Origin: Parapedobacter indicus
GTDB taxonomy: Bacteria > Bacteroidota > Bacteroidia > Sphingobacteriales > Sphingobacteriaceae
Direction of reading: 5' to 3'
Length of the DNA: 64,000 nt
Assembly: GCF_900113765.1 (NCBI RefSeq)
Contig: NZ_FOQO01000003.1
Location: 434,001-498,000 of the forward strand
The notes under the pieces are model-generated. The model ran no database searches. It was not told the origin of the DNA and saw only the letters and a list, made by a program, of their open reading frames with translations. The translations under genes and the position numbers were made by a program. Positions 33,728-43,520 of the stretch are shown in pieces (the first letter of the stretch is position 1; the number at the start of each line of letters is the position of its first letter).

Positions 33728-35107
33728 CTATATTAATCCGGTTATCCATGCGGGATATACCCCAAGCAATAACGTAACCAAAATTGCCACTGTCAATACC
33801 GTTTTGTAATAGCCATTGACAACTATTTGGTCGCGGTCTAGCGGTTTAAAGTACATAGCCACGATAACACGGAAATAATAGAAAATACCTATCGCAGCAT
33901 TCACCACAGCCAAAACAACCAATAAAACGTGGTAATCGGCCAATACGCTGGAAAACATCATAAATTTACCGATAAAACCAGCTGTAAGTGGTATTCCTGC
34001 TAACGACAACATAGCGATGGCAAGCGCCAGCGAGAGGTAAGGGTTTTTCTTAGCCAAGCCATTAAAAGCCTCAAAATGATCACTTCCCGTTGTTCGCTTT
34101 ACCAAGATAAGGACACCGAAAGCAACCACGGATGCCAACGAGTAGGCTCCGACATACACAAGCACAGCCTCAGCAGAAGAAGGACCAGCGGCGATAATGG
34201 CAAATAGCATATATCCCGCATGCGAAATGCTTGAATAGGCCAGCATTCGTTTAAAGCTTTGCTGTATAAGTGCTGTAATGTTGCCAATGAACAACGTAAC
34301 GACTGCCATGATCAACAACACAGGTATCCAAAAATCCTGCAGCGGAACGAAACAGGAATAAAACAAACGGAGGAATCCCGCGAATGCAGCCGTCTTGACG
34401 ACTGTACTCATAAATGTGGTAATCAGTATGGGAGCGCCATCGTAAACATCGGGCGTCCAAAAATGGAAAGGCGCTGCGCCTACCTTAAAAGCTAGCCCCA
34501 CGATTAACAGCAATATACCTCCATATAATAAGGGAGAAACCGTGTGTGGATTGGAAACCACATAATCCTTAATTGCCGCCAGATCAAAAGAACCGCTGGC
34601 ACCGTACAGCAGTGCTATACCAAACAGCAGAAAACCGGTAGAAAAAGCCCCCATCAGAAAATACTTCAACGCTGCTTCGTTTGAGGCAAAATCCTTTTTC
34701 CGGATACCCGCAAGTATATATAATGCCACAGACATGATTTCTATACCAATGAACAGCATAGCTAAATTATGAAATGACACCACCAATAAAGCTCCTGTCA
34801 GAGAGAACAGGATCAGCGCATAATACTCTGCCACATGGGTGCTGCCCGCGTCGAAATAATTTTTTGAAAGCAATAAAACCAGTGCAGTTATTAACACGCA
34901 CAATACCGAAAATGCAACTGCATAATGGTCAAAAAGCACCATTCCACTGTATAAAGGCACAGCTTGTCCATCCCATTGGATGCCATACAACACCAACGTA
35001 CTCACCAATCCCAATAAAGATACCGGCAGCAGTGCACGCCGGGCTTTGAACAATCCCAAATACAGCACCAATATGGCCAACAAAGACAGCGTAATGATTG
35101 CACTCAT
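33728..35107 (-). CDS. nuoN: NADH-quinone oxidoreductase subunit N
   Basis: 459 residues, about 14 membrane helices. It is the antiporter-like subunit of complex I, one of three that pump protons. The key helix residues are visible: the Glu in IGIEIMSVALYI and the Lys/His-rich region KVGAAPFHFWTPDVYDGAP, with a further Lys in QQSFKRMLAYSSISHAGY. It is the last gene of the 14-gene operon and converges with the hybrid kinase gene. Inner membrane. Confidence 0.96.
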   Translation of the reverse strand: MSAIITLSLLAILVLYLGLFKARRALLPVSLLGLVSTLVLYGIQWDGQAVPLYSGMVLFDHYAVAFSVLCVLITALVLLLSKNYFDAGSTHVAEYYALILFSLTGALLVVSFHNLAMLFIGIEIMSVALYILAGIRKKDFASNEAALKYFLMGAFSTGFLLFGIALLYGASGSFDLAAIKDYVVSNPHTVSPLLYGGILLLIVGLAFKVGAAPFHFWTPDVYDGAPILITTFMSTVVKTAAFAGFLRLFYSCFVPLQDFWIPVLLIMAVVTLFIGNITALIQQSFKRMLAYSSISHAGYMLFAIIAAGPSSAEAVLVYVGAYSLASVVAFGVLILVKRTTGSDHFEAFNGLAKKNPYLSLALAIAMLSLAGIPLTAGFIGKFMMFSSVLADYHVLLVVLAVVNAAIGIFYYFRVIVAMYFKPLDRDQIVVNGYYKTVLTVAILVTLLLGVYPAWITGLI

Positions 35108-35163
35108 GTTTGTTTATCTTAACTCCCGTCCGGTTCAATAACCGTCGGATCTGACTACGTTTA

Positions 35164-36618
35164 CTAGTTATTTATCAAATTTACCTTTTCAACCAGCTCC
35201 GTAACGGCTGCTTCGGAGATATGTAACAACGGCTTGGGATATATACCGATACCGATCACTAACACCACGATAACAGTCAATACCAGCCATTCCGTTCGGT
35301 TAATATCCAAAAAATTAGAGGTCTGCGCATTCGAATCACCAAGCATCACTTTTTGATACATGCGTAACATGTAAACCGCTCCCAATATCAAGGTGAGCCC
35401 TCCAAAAACGGCATACCAAATGCCATAGTGATATACTCCCATCAACAACAAAAATTCCCCGACGAACCCATTGGTCAACGGTAATCCCACGGCCCCCATT
35501 ACAATCACCAAAAACACAATCGCCAGCACAGGCGCTGTCTTGGCAATTCCTCCCATAGCCTGCATTTCGCGTGTCCCTAACCTTCGGGCAACGATATCCA
35601 GCACAAAAAAGAGACCTACTACGCTGATGCCGTGATTGATCATCTGAATCATTGCCCCCTGTAAACCCTGTACATTCCATGCAAAAACTCCTGCACCGAT
35701 AAGCCCTACGTGTGCAATGGAAGAATAGGCCACCAAGCGCTTCACATCCTGTTGCTTGAAGGCAATAATGGACGCATAAACCACACCAATCACACATAAG
35801 ATAAGCGCCAATTGCCCATAAGCCGCAAAACCAAGTGGTGCTATTGGAATCAGCCAGCGGATCACTCCATATACTCCCATTTTAAGCATAATCCCTGCCA
35901 ATAGCATGGTACCTGCAGTTGGCGCTTCTGTATAGGTGTCTGGCTGCCATGTGTGGAATGGGAAAATTGGCATCTTAATGGCAAACGCAAGAAAAAATGC
36001 CCAGAAAACCCACCGTTGTGTACCGGAGTCCAAGGTAAGCTGATAAAATGACGTCAACTCATAATCACCTGATGGCACCTGTAGGTGTAAATAGATGATG
36101 GCAATCAACATCAACAAGCTTCCCAAAAATGTGTAAACAAAGAATTTAAGGTTTACACGAATCCGGTTTTCTCCGCCCCACAGTGCGCAGATAAAATAAA
36201 TCGGTATTAAGGCGATCTCCCAACCTACATAAAATGCGAAAGCATCCAGCGCGGTAAAAACCAGCAATAAGCCCGCCTGCATAAACAATATTAGCGCGTA
36301 AAAGCCACCTTTATAATCATAGCTGAACGCCGACAGAATAATTAAGGGAATCAACCCATTGGTCAACAACACCAATGGTAAGCTAATACCATCGATACCA
36401 ATATGGAAATGGATACCCAACGCAGGTATCCATGCAAATTGCTGTTCAAATTGGATACTGGCATCGGGCACAAAATTCAATAGGAACGGAATCGTAAGTC
36501 CCAGTGAAACCAAAGACACCGCCAACGCGAATTGTCGAGCCGACTTTACCTGATTTACAAAAGCGAGCACAATTGCTCCAAGGACTGGAAGTAATAAAAG
36601 TATAAATAGATTGTCCAT
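35164..36618 (-). CDS. nuoM: NADH-quinone oxidoreductase subunit M
   Basis: 484 residues, about 14 membrane helices. An antiporter-like, proton-pumping membrane subunit. The conserved Glu is in YVGWEIALIPIYF and the Lys in AIKMPIFPFHTWQPDTY, with TEAPTAGTM following; a second Lys is in DVKRLVAYSSIAHVG. It stands between nuoL and nuoN in the usual order, with 56 bp to nuoN. Nothing odd in length. Confidence 0.97.
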   Translation of the reverse strand: MDNLFILLLLPVLGAIVLAFVNQVKSARQFALAVSLVSLGLTIPFLLNFVPDASIQFEQQFAWIPALGIHFHIGIDGISLPLVLLTNGLIPLIILSAFSYDYKGGFYALILFMQAGLLLVFTALDAFAFYVGWEIALIPIYFICALWGGENRIRVNLKFFVYTFLGSLLMLIAIIYLHLQVPSGDYELTSFYQLTLDSGTQRWVFWAFFLAFAIKMPIFPFHTWQPDTYTEAPTAGTMLLAGIMLKMGVYGVIRWLIPIAPLGFAAYGQLALILCVIGVVYASIIAFKQQDVKRLVAYSSIAHVGLIGAGVFAWNVQGLQGAMIQMINHGISVVGLFFVLDIVARRLGTREMQAMGGIAKTAPVLAIVFLVIVMGAVGLPLTNGFVGEFLLLMGVYHYGIWYAVFGGLTLILGAVYMLRMYQKVMLGDSNAQTSNFLDINRTEWLVLTVIVVLVIGIGIYPKPLLHISEAAVTELVEKVNLINN

Positions 36619-36642
36619 GTACGCGATATAACTTCGTCTCGA

Positions 36643-38562
36643 TTAACCGTTAAAAATACCGTAGGCCAAGAGCGCGATTACCCCAATGACCATCATAAAA
36701 ATATAGAAACCCACGTTCCCACTCTGCAGCAAACGGATTCCTTTGCTCGACTCACCCGCAGCCTTCCCTATGCCATCAACGATACCATCAATCCCTCCCT
36801 TATCCACCGTACGGTAGAAGAATACGGATAGCGCATTCAACGGCCGTACTACCAAGGCATCATATAACTCATCCACATAAAACTTGCGATAAGAAAGCTT
36901 GGCTAACCAACCGCGGGGCACCTCGTCGGGATCGGGTACCACTGCCTTTGACACATATAACCGATACGCGACCACAGCCATGACCACGGCCGCCAATGCA
37001 GATATCCCCATCAAGACATATTCGGTGCTGTGCTCCAAATGAAATTCCCCGGTTTTAGCAACCGAATCCGCAAATACCGGAGCAAGGAAGTTAGCCAGCG
37101 CATGCCCCCCCCCCAATGCCGACGGTACATTGAGTAAGCCGCCTATTGCAGCCAACACGGCCAATACGATCAACGGAACCGTCATCGTAGCAGGTGATTC
37201 ATGCAGGTGTTTTTCTTGTTCCGATGTACCTCGGAATCGGCCGAAGAAAGTGAGAAATAACATACGGAACATATAAAAGGCTGTAAACAGCGCTCCGATG
37301 AACCCGAGTATCCATAACAGTTTGCTATGAGCAAACGCATGAGCCAGGATTTCGTCTTTAGAGAAAAAGCCTGAAAGCGGTGGGATACCGGCAATAGCAA
37401 TTGTTCCGATCAGCATAGTCAAGTAGGTCACCGGCAAGTGTTTTTTCAATCCACCCATACTCCGCATATCCTGCTCGTCGCTCATCGCGTGGATAACCGA
37501 ACCGGCCCCTAAAAACAACAATGCCTTAAAAAATGCATGGGTAATTACATGGAAAAACGCACCGGTAAATGCCCCGACCCCCAATCCCAAAAACATATAA
37601 CCCAATTGCGAAACCGTGGAATAAGCCAATACCTTCTTGATGTCATTCTGGGTGACGGCGATAGCCGCGGCCAATAAAGCTGTGCAGATGCCGATGGCTG
37701 CCACCACTTGCAGTGTAATCGGTGACAACGTAAAGAGGATATTAGAGCGTGCAATCATGTAAATACCCGCCGTCACCATGGTTGCGGCGTGGATTAACGC
37801 TGATACCGGTGTGGGACCCGCCATCGCATCCGGCAACCAGGTAAACAACGGAATCTGAGCCGATTTACCCGTTGCCGCGACGAAGAGCAATAACGTAATC
37901 AACAACAAGGTGGTGTCACCCGTGACCATCTTAGCTGCCTGCGGAAATACGCCCGTAAATTCAAAGGTACCAAACGTAGCAAATATCAGAAACACCGCGA
38001 TGAGGAATCCCAGATCACCGATACGGTTCATCACAAAAGCTTTCTTGGCAGCGGAGGCATAGGAAGAATTTTTGAACCAAAAGCCGATCAACAGGTATGA
38101 ACAAAGTCCCACACCTTCCCAACCGATGAACATCACAATGTAATTTGACCCCAGCACCAACAGCAACATAAAGAATATGAACAAGTTTAGGTAAGCGAAA
38201 AACTTTGCAAACCCAGCATCTTGCTGCATGTATCCGATGGAATATACGTGAATGAGGAAACCGATGCCTGTGACAATAAGCAGCATGACGGCACTCAGCG
38301 GATCCACCAAAAAAGAAAGTGAAACCTGTAGGTTACCGGCACTGATCCAGTCAAAAACCGGCTGTGTGAACGCAGCGACCTCTCCCGCTTGTCTGGCCGC
38401 GTAAACGGTAGAAAACACACCGCAACTCAGCAGGAAAGCAATCAATACCACCCCACACCCGATGAAACTAACCAATGACTTTGGCAATACATTCCTACCG
38501 AGTCCATTGACCAAAAATCCGACCAACGGCAGCAATGGGATCAACCATACTAAATCTATCAT
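36643..38562 (-). CDS. nuoL: NADH-quinone oxidoreductase subunit L
   Basis: 639 residues, about 16 membrane helices including the long C-terminal lateral helix that braces the membrane arm. The distal proton pump of complex I. Visible motifs are GWEGVGLCSYLLIGFW with the conserved Glu, GKSAQIPLFTWLPDAMAGPT with the Lys, and DIKKVLAYSTVSQLGYM. The C-terminus (FYRTVDKGGIDGIVDGIGK and the following helices) has the lateral-helix form. nuoL/nuoK spacing is 48 bp. Confidence 0.97.
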   Translation of the reverse strand: MIDLVWLIPLLPLVGFLVNGLGRNVLPKSLVSFIGCGVVLIAFLLSCGVFSTVYAARQAGEVAAFTQPVFDWISAGNLQVSLSFLVDPLSAVMLLIVTGIGFLIHVYSIGYMQQDAGFAKFFAYLNLFIFFMLLLVLGSNYIVMFIGWEGVGLCSYLLIGFWFKNSSYASAAKKAFVMNRIGDLGFLIAVFLIFATFGTFEFTGVFPQAAKMVTGDTTLLLITLLLFVAATGKSAQIPLFTWLPDAMAGPTPVSALIHAATMVTAGIYMIARSNILFTLSPITLQVVAAIGICTALLAAAIAVTQNDIKKVLAYSTVSQLGYMFLGLGVGAFTGAFFHVITHAFFKALLFLGAGSVIHAMSDEQDMRSMGGLKKHLPVTYLTMLIGTIAIAGIPPLSGFFSKDEILAHAFAHSKLLWILGFIGALFTAFYMFRMLFLTFFGRFRGTSEQEKHLHESPATMTVPLIVLAVLAAIGGLLNVPSALGGGHALANFLAPVFADSVAKTGEFHLEHSTEYVLMGISALAAVVMAVVAYRLYVSKAVVPDPDEVPRGWLAKLSYRKFYVDELYDALVVRPLNALSVFFYRTVDKGGIDGIVDGIGKAAGESSKGIRLLQSGNVGFYIFMMVIGVIALLAYGIFNG

Positions 38563-38610
38563 GCTATTTAATAGTTCAAATCTTCAAATTCAACAACAAA
38601 TTCGTCATCA

Positions 38611-38940
38611 TTATCCCCGCAGCCGATTCAATGCGTTGATATCGACCGATCGTGTATTGCGATAAACCATCACAATAATCGCCAAACCGACCGCCACTTC
38701 AGCTGCGGCCAATGCCATAATGAAAAACACGAATACCTGTCCCGAGGCATCTCCGCTGTGTGCGGAAAAGGCCGTCAACAGCAAATTCACCGAATTTAGC
38801 ATTAATTCGATAGACATCATGATGATGATGACATTGCGGCGAATAAGTACGCCAATAACTCCAATGGTAAAAATTAGGCTGCAAAACAGGATATAGTGAT
38901 TTAGCGGAACACCCTGTATCTCTTGTACGATAGTCTCCAT
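38611..38940 (-). CDS. nuoK: NADH-quinone oxidoreductase subunit K
   Basis: 109 residues with three membrane helices. A small membrane subunit of complex I between NuoJ and the antiporter-like subunits. The two buried Glu of the family are visible in MMSIELMLNSVNLLL and AAAEVAVGLAIIV. It abuts nuoJ with no gap. Normal length. Confidence 0.96.
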   Translation of the reverse strand: METIVQEIQGVPLNHYILFCSLIFTIGVIGVLIRRNVIIIMMSIELMLNSVNLLLTAFSAHSGDASGQVFVFFIMALAAAEVAVGLAIIVMVYRNTRSVDINALNRLRG

Positions 38941-39438
38941 TTATGCGTTTTTTGGATCGTTTTTGGCCAGTAACACCGCCCCTACCATAGCGGTCAATAA
39001 CAAAATTGAAGAAATTTCAAATGGGAGTAAAAATTCGCTAAACAGCACTTTCCCTAGATTGCCTACTAAGCCTATTTCCGTATTTCCCACAGCATCCGGA
39101 CCGGTCACCTCCAGCACCCGGAAGGAGCCCGCCAATGTCACCAACAAGCACAAACCGGCAATCACACCCATCACCTTAACCAAATTGGATTTAAGTGGTT
39201 CTGTATCCTTGTTCAGGTTAAGCAGCATGAGCACGAAAAGGAAAAGCACCATGATGGCTCCCATGTATACAATGAAGTTGACGATGGCGAGAAACTGGGC
39301 ATTCAGCAAAATATAATGTACAGTAAAGGTGAAAAAGGTAATAACCAAATATAATACACTGTGAACTGGGCTTTTGGCAAAGATGGTCATCAATGCAAAA
39401 AAAATCGACAGAAAGGCTACAAAATAAAAAACACTCAT
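38941..39438 (-). CDS. nuoJ: NADH-quinone oxidoreductase subunit J
   Basis: 165 residues with five membrane helices. A membrane subunit of complex I that takes part in the pi-bulge switch near the quinone site (NFIVYMGAIMVLFLFVLMLL region). Its ATG overlaps the nuoI stop by one base (TGATG), implying translational coupling. Normal length. Confidence 0.95.
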   Translation of the reverse strand: MSVFYFVAFLSIFFALMTIFAKSPVHSVLYLVITFFTFTVHYILLNAQFLAIVNFIVYMGAIMVLFLFVLMLLNLNKDTEPLKSNLVKVMGVIAGLCLLVTLAGSFRVLEVTGPDAVGNTEIGLVGNLGKVLFSEFLLPFEISSILLLTAMVGAVLLAKNDPKNA

Positions 39439-39959
39439 CAGGCTATCGTTTTTTGCTCCTTTTTATAGTCAAACCGGGGTTCCACCAATTTGTCTTTGCC
39501 ATAGATAAAATCCTTACGTAACTGTTCAGGTGGCACATGCGATCCATCAAGGAAAATAGCCTCTTTAGGGCAAGCCTCTTCACAAAGTCCGCAAAAGATA
39601 CACCGCAGCATATTGATTTCGTACACCGCAGCGTATTTCTCTTCCCGATAAAGGTTCTCTTCCCCTTTCTGCCGCTCGGCAGAGATCATCGTAATGGCCT
39701 CCGCAGGGCATGAAAGTGCACATAATCCACATGCGGTACACCGTTCGCGCCCTTCCTCATCTCGTTTAAGCGAATGCTGGCCACGGAAGTTTTTCGAATA
39801 GGGTCGTTGCACTTCGGGATACTTATAAGTAGCTTTCGGCTGGAAAAAATACTTAATCGTGATGCCAAGCCCACGGACAATCGCGGGCAAGTACATCCGT
39901 TCCCAAAAATTCATGGGCTTCTGTTCTAGCACTTTCTTCCGATTACTTAATGATTGCAT
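39438..39959 (-). CDS. nuoI: NADH-quinone oxidoreductase subunit I
   Basis: 173 residues. It carries the two ferredoxin-type [4Fe-4S] centres N6a and N6b: CTACGLCALSCPAEAI and CIFCGLCEEACPKEAI, all eight cysteines present. It is a peripheral-arm subunit that passes electrons to NuoB near the quinone. An amphipathic N-terminus (ERMYLPAIVRGLGITIKYFF) contacts the membrane. It is coupled to nuoJ and lies 21 bp behind nuoH. Confidence 0.97.
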   Translation of the reverse strand: MQSLSNRKKVLEQKPMNFWERMYLPAIVRGLGITIKYFFQPKATYKYPEVQRPYSKNFRGQHSLKRDEEGRERCTACGLCALSCPAEAITMISAERQKGEENLYREEKYAAVYEINMLRCIFCGLCEEACPKEAIFLDGSHVPPEQLRKDFIYGKDKLVEPRFDYKKEQKTIA

Positions 39960-39980
39960 AGTCTCTCTCCCGAATCCAAA

Positions 39981-41018
39981 TTAAAAATAGGTGTCTTTCA
40001 CGATGGTCGCAATACCCGTCAATACGATATTAGCCACCGCCAAAGGTATTAAAATCTTCCATCCCAACCGCATCAATTGGTCATAACGAAAACGGGGTAC
40101 AGTCCATCGGATCCACATGAAGAAAAAGATGAATGCAAGTATCTTCGCAAAAAACACTAACACGCCGATAATGGTAATCCAATTCTGAGACAACCCCAGA
40201 TCATACATAAACGGAAAATTATACCCGCCGAAGTATAAAGCCGCCATCAACGATGATGACACAAACATATTGATATATTCGGCAAACATATAAAAGGCCA
40301 GTTTCATGGAAGAGTATTCCACATTGTAACCACCTATCAGCTCCGTTTCGCATTCTGCTAAGTCAAAGGGCACCCGGTTACATTCAGCAAACGCACACAC
40401 GAGAAAAATCAGGAAGCCCAGCGGTTGTACCCAGATATTCCAGTTAACAAAGCCTTCCTGCTGTGCAACGATCTCCTTCAACGAAAGTGTGCCGGTTATC
40501 ATCAGCAAGGCTATCAGCGAAAGTCCCATACCAATTTCGTAGCTGATACTTTGCGAAGCAGCACGCACAGCCCCCATCAATGCATATTTGTTATTGGAGG
40601 CCCAGCCACCGATCATGATGCCATATACACCCAGCGCAACGACCCCAAATATGTAAAGCACCCCAACATTTATATCGGCAACCTGCAACGTAAACACCTT
40701 CTCACCGATGGTCAATTCCTGTCCCCATGGTATCACCGCACTGCTGATACAAGCCGTAAACATGGCAATCGTCGGTCCAGCAATAAACAAAGCCTTGTGT
40801 GCTCCGGCTGGAATAATCTCTTCCTTGAAGAAAAATTTACCCCCATCGGCCAAGGGTTGCAGCAAACCAAAGGGTCCTGCACGATCCGGACCGAACCGGG
40901 CTTGCATAAAACCTGCCACCTTACGCTCCACTAATGTGGAGTACATGGCAATAAACAGGGTAATAGCAAACACCACTACCACCAAAATCGTTTTTTCTAA
41001 CAATAACGCTGATTCCAT
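39981..41018 (-). CDS. nuoH: NADH-quinone oxidoreductase subunit H
   Basis: 345 residues, eight or nine membrane helices. It forms the quinone-chamber end of complex I and connects the peripheral and membrane arms. Family motifs are RKVAGFMQARFGPDRAGP, GLLQPLADGGKFFFKEE, and NRVPFDLAECETELIGGYN with its cluster of acidic residues. 14 bp separate it from nuoG. Normal length. Confidence 0.97.
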   Translation of the reverse strand: MESALLLEKTILVVVVFAITLFIAMYSTLVERKVAGFMQARFGPDRAGPFGLLQPLADGGKFFFKEEIIPAGAHKALFIAGPTIAMFTACISSAVIPWGQELTIGEKVFTLQVADINVGVLYIFGVVALGVYGIMIGGWASNNKYALMGAVRAASQSISYEIGMGLSLIALLMITGTLSLKEIVAQQEGFVNWNIWVQPLGFLIFLVCAFAECNRVPFDLAECETELIGGYNVEYSSMKLAFYMFAEYINMFVSSSLMAALYFGGYNFPFMYDLGLSQNWITIIGVLVFFAKILAFIFFFMWIRWTVPRFRYDQLMRLGWKILIPLAVANIVLTGIATIVKDTYF

Positions 41019-41032
41019 CGCTTTTAAAATCG

Positions 41033-42046
41033 TTAAAGCAGTTCCTTAGCACGTTCAAACTGATCCTTATTTGCTTCCTGCAACGAGAGGCTCTTCTTCA
41101 CTACCGGAGGCGGCGCCAGTTCATCGTAGTGATTTAATGAAATGACCGAGGTAGGTTTCACGTCACGTGGACCTTCGATGGTCCAATCCGAAGTAGCTTT
41201 CTTGTCAAAGCGGCACGTATTGCAAATAAACGCCTCAACCTCCCCATACTCATCCTTTCGGGCCGTTACCCGTAGTACTTCTTCACCTTTATACCACAGC
41301 GTCACCTTACCGCTGCATGTCGGGCAGTCGCGATGTGCTTCCACCGGTTTGGTAAACCACACCCGATTTTTAAAGCGGAAGGTCTTATCGGTCAATGCAC
41401 CTACCGGACAAACATCAATTACATTACCTGAAAATTCGTTATCAATTGCATTTTCGATATAGGTTGATATTTCGGCTGCATCACCGCGGCCAAGTATCCC
41501 ATGCACACGTTGCGGGGTAAGCTGATCGGCCACAAATACGCACCGATAGCAGAGTATGCAACGGGTCATGTGCAACTGGACCTTATCTCCAATATCGATC
41601 TTGTCAAAAGTTCTTCGCTCAAACTCGTAACGCGTACTGGCTAAACCATGCTGGTAACTCAAATCCTGTAAGTGGCATTCGCCCGCCTGATCACAAATCG
41701 GACAATCCAACGGGTGGTTGATGAGTAACATCTCCACCACCCCTTTACGTGCCTCCATGACCTCGGGCGAAGTAATGTTCTGTACTTCCATTCCGTCCAT
41801 AACCGTCGTGCGGCATGAGGCCACCAGTTTGGGCATAGGGCGTGGGTCTTTTTCCGATCCTTTGCTTACTTTCACGAGGCATGTCCGGCATTTTCCTCCA
41901 CTGCCTTGCAGCTTGGAATAATAGCACATTGCAGGAGGCACGATATCGCCGCCGATCTGACGCGCGGCATTCAATATCGTCGTTCCCGGTGACACTTCCA
42001 CCGGAATACCATCGATGCTTACCTTAAATTTTACGTCTTCCGCCAT
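41033..42046 (-). CDS. nuoG: NADH-quinone oxidoreductase subunit G, short form
   Basis: 337 residues from ATG 42046; an in-frame start at 42079 adds a poor leader. Cluster ligands are N1b: Cys in PPAMCYYSKLQ, GKCRTC; N3: HPLDCPICDQAGECHLQDL; and N4: CILCYRCVFVADQ with CPVGALTDK. The C-terminus has CPTCSGKVTLWYKGEE and CNTCRFDK. Classical NuoG (about 800-900 residues) continues with a molybdopterin-oxidoreductase-like domain; here the protein stops after the iron-sulphur region. The stop at 41033 and the intact nuoH directly downstream argue for a natural short form, and I recall similarly short NuoG proteins in other Bacteroidetes. It carries electrons from NuoF to NuoI in the peripheral arm. 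Confidence 0.93.
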   Translation of the reverse strand: MAEDVKFKVSIDGIPVEVSPGTTILNAARQIGGDIVPPAMCYYSKLQGSGGKCRTCLVKVSKGSEKDPRPMPKLVASCRTTVMDGMEVQNITSPEVMEARKGVVEMLLINHPLDCPICDQAGECHLQDLSYQHGLASTRYEFERRTFDKIDIGDKVQLHMTRCILCYRCVFVADQLTPQRVHGILGRGDAAEISTYIENAIDNEFSGNVIDVCPVGALTDKTFRFKNRVWFTKPVEAHRDCPTCSGKVTLWYKGEEVLRVTARKDEYGEVEAFICNTCRFDKKATSDWTIEGPRDVKPTSVISLNHYDELAPPPVVKKSLSLQEANKDQFERAKELL

Positions 42047-42061
42047 CTTTATTTGCTCTCG

Positions 42062-42085
42062 GCCGTCAGCCATCGGCATTCAGCC
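42062..42085. repeat. Heptad repeat in the nuoF-nuoG spacer
   Basis: Three consecutive 7-mers of the form GCYRTCR (GCCGTCA, GCCATCG, GCATTCA) plus GCC. It matches 19 of 24 positions, without gaps, with the repeat in the nuoE-nuoF spacer. Confidence 0.55.
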
Positions 42086-42124
42086 CTGTTAACTTCCTCC
42101 TTCTAATCCCGTCTTACCTAATTC

Positions 42125-43477
42125 TCACACCACCGGTTCCAGCGGATCCGCATAATGAGCTAATCCGAAATTACGTGCCTGTGCCTCTTGGCCGTTGGTG
42201 ATATGCCACTCAAACTCATCCCTGAAATGGCGGATCGCACTGGCTACCGGCCATGCGGCCGCATCACCAAGCGGGCAAATGGTGTTTCCTTCAATTTTCT
42301 TGGACACATCTACCAGCAAATCGATGTCGCTGAACGAGCCATGCCCATGTTCAATTTTATGTAACACTTTTTCCATCCAACCTGTGCCCTCGCGGCAGGG
42401 AGAGCACTGCCCACAGCTTTCGTGGTGGTAAAAGCGGGTGAAATTCCATGTATTGCGTACGATGCATTGATCTTCGTCAAAGGCAATAAACCCGCCCGAT
42501 CCTAACATCGTGCCGCTTTGAAATCCGCCGTCAGCCAACGATTCATACGTCATTAAACGCGATTCGCCTTTCAACGTTTTCAGAATCAGATTCGCAGGCA
42601 GAATGGGAACCGAAGATCCTCCCGCCACAACCGCCTTTAATCGCTTACCGTTTGCAATGCCACCGCAATATTCATCCGAATAAATAAATTCTTCAACGGG
42701 CAATCCCAGCTCAATTTCATATACGCCGGGGTTATTCAAATTACCGCCCGCAGAAATGAGCTTCGTTCCTGTGCTGCGTTCGATGCCGATCTTGGCATAT
42801 TCCTCGCCTCCATCGTTGATGATGGGTACGGTGGCTGCTATCGACTCAACGTTATTAACCACCGTTGGGCAATTGTAAAGTCCAGACACGGCGGGGAACG
42901 GAGGTTTTATCCGCGGATTGCCCCGCTTGCCTTCCAACGATTCCAACAACGCCGTCTCTTCGCCACAGATATAGGCCCCACCGCCGGGTTGCACATACAG
43001 CTCCAGGTCATAGCCCACACCTAATATGTTCTTACCGAGAAATCCCGCCTGCCTCGCTTCCGCAATTGCTCTTTCGAGAATACGCACTTGGGGCATCATT
43101 TCTCCACGCACGTAGATATACGAAGTATTTGCACCCAGCGCATAGCTGGCCACAATCATTCCTTCGATCAACGCATGGGGAATGTGTGTCATTAGGTAGC
43201 GGTCTTTAAACGTTCCCGGTTCTGACTCATCGGCATTGCATACCAGGTAACGCGGTACGCCCTCAGGCTTGGCCAAGAAGCTCCACTTCATCCCCGTGGG
43301 GAAACCAGCCCCGCCGCGCCCCCTAAGTCCAGATTTCTTCACTTCATCCACCACCTCATCCGGGGTAAGCGTCTTCAAGGCTTTCTCCACAGCCCGGTAC
43401 CCCCCTTTCTGACGGTATACATCAAACGCCTGAATTCCCGGGACGTCGATATGTGTCAACAGTAACTTACGAGCCAT
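42125..43477 (-). CDS. nuoF: NADH-quinone oxidoreductase subunit F (NADH- and FMN-binding)
   Basis: 450 residues. The entry point of complex I: it oxidises NADH using FMN. The nucleotide-binding glycine-rich loop is [17 protein letters not shown], the FMN region [20 protein letters not shown], and the N3-type [4Fe-4S] ligands are in [12 protein letters not shown] with a fourth Cys in [14 protein letters not shown] peripheral-arm subunit with NuoE and NuoG. A repeat of 7-bp units lies just upstream. Confidence 0.97.
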   Translation of the reverse strand: MARKLLLTHIDVPGIQAFDVYRQKGGYRAVEKALKTLTPDEVVDEVKKSGLRGRGGAGFPTGMKWSFLAKPEGVPRYLVCNADESEPGTFKDRYLMTHIPHALIEGMIVASYALGANTSYIYVRGEMMPQVRILERAIAEARQAGFLGKNILGVGYDLELYVQPGGGAYICGEETALLESLEGKRGNPRIKPPFPAVSGLYNCPTVVNNVESIAATVPIINDGGEEYAKIGIERSTGTKLISAGGNLNNPGVYEIELGLPVEEFIYSDEYCGGIANGKRLKAVVAGGSSVPILPANLILKTLKGESRLMTYESLADGGFQSGTMLGSGGFIAFDEDQCIVRNTWNFTRFYHHESCGQCSPCREGTGWMEKVLHKIEHGHGSFSDIDLLVDVSKKIEGNTICPLGDAAAWPVASAIRHFRDEFEWHITNGQEAQARNFGLAHYADPLEPVV

Positions 43478-43485
43478 AACAATTC

Positions 43486-43520
43486 GCTATCAGCTATCGG
43501 CTATCAGCCAATAGCTACTG
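43486..43520. repeat. Heptad repeat in the nuoE-nuoF spacer, reaching into nuoE
   Basis: Five successive 7-mers close to GCTATCR (GCTATCA, GCTATCG, GCTATCA, GCCAATA, GCTACTG). The last two lie inside the 3' end of nuoE, so its final residues VAIG and its stop codon are made of repeat. Confidence 0.6.
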
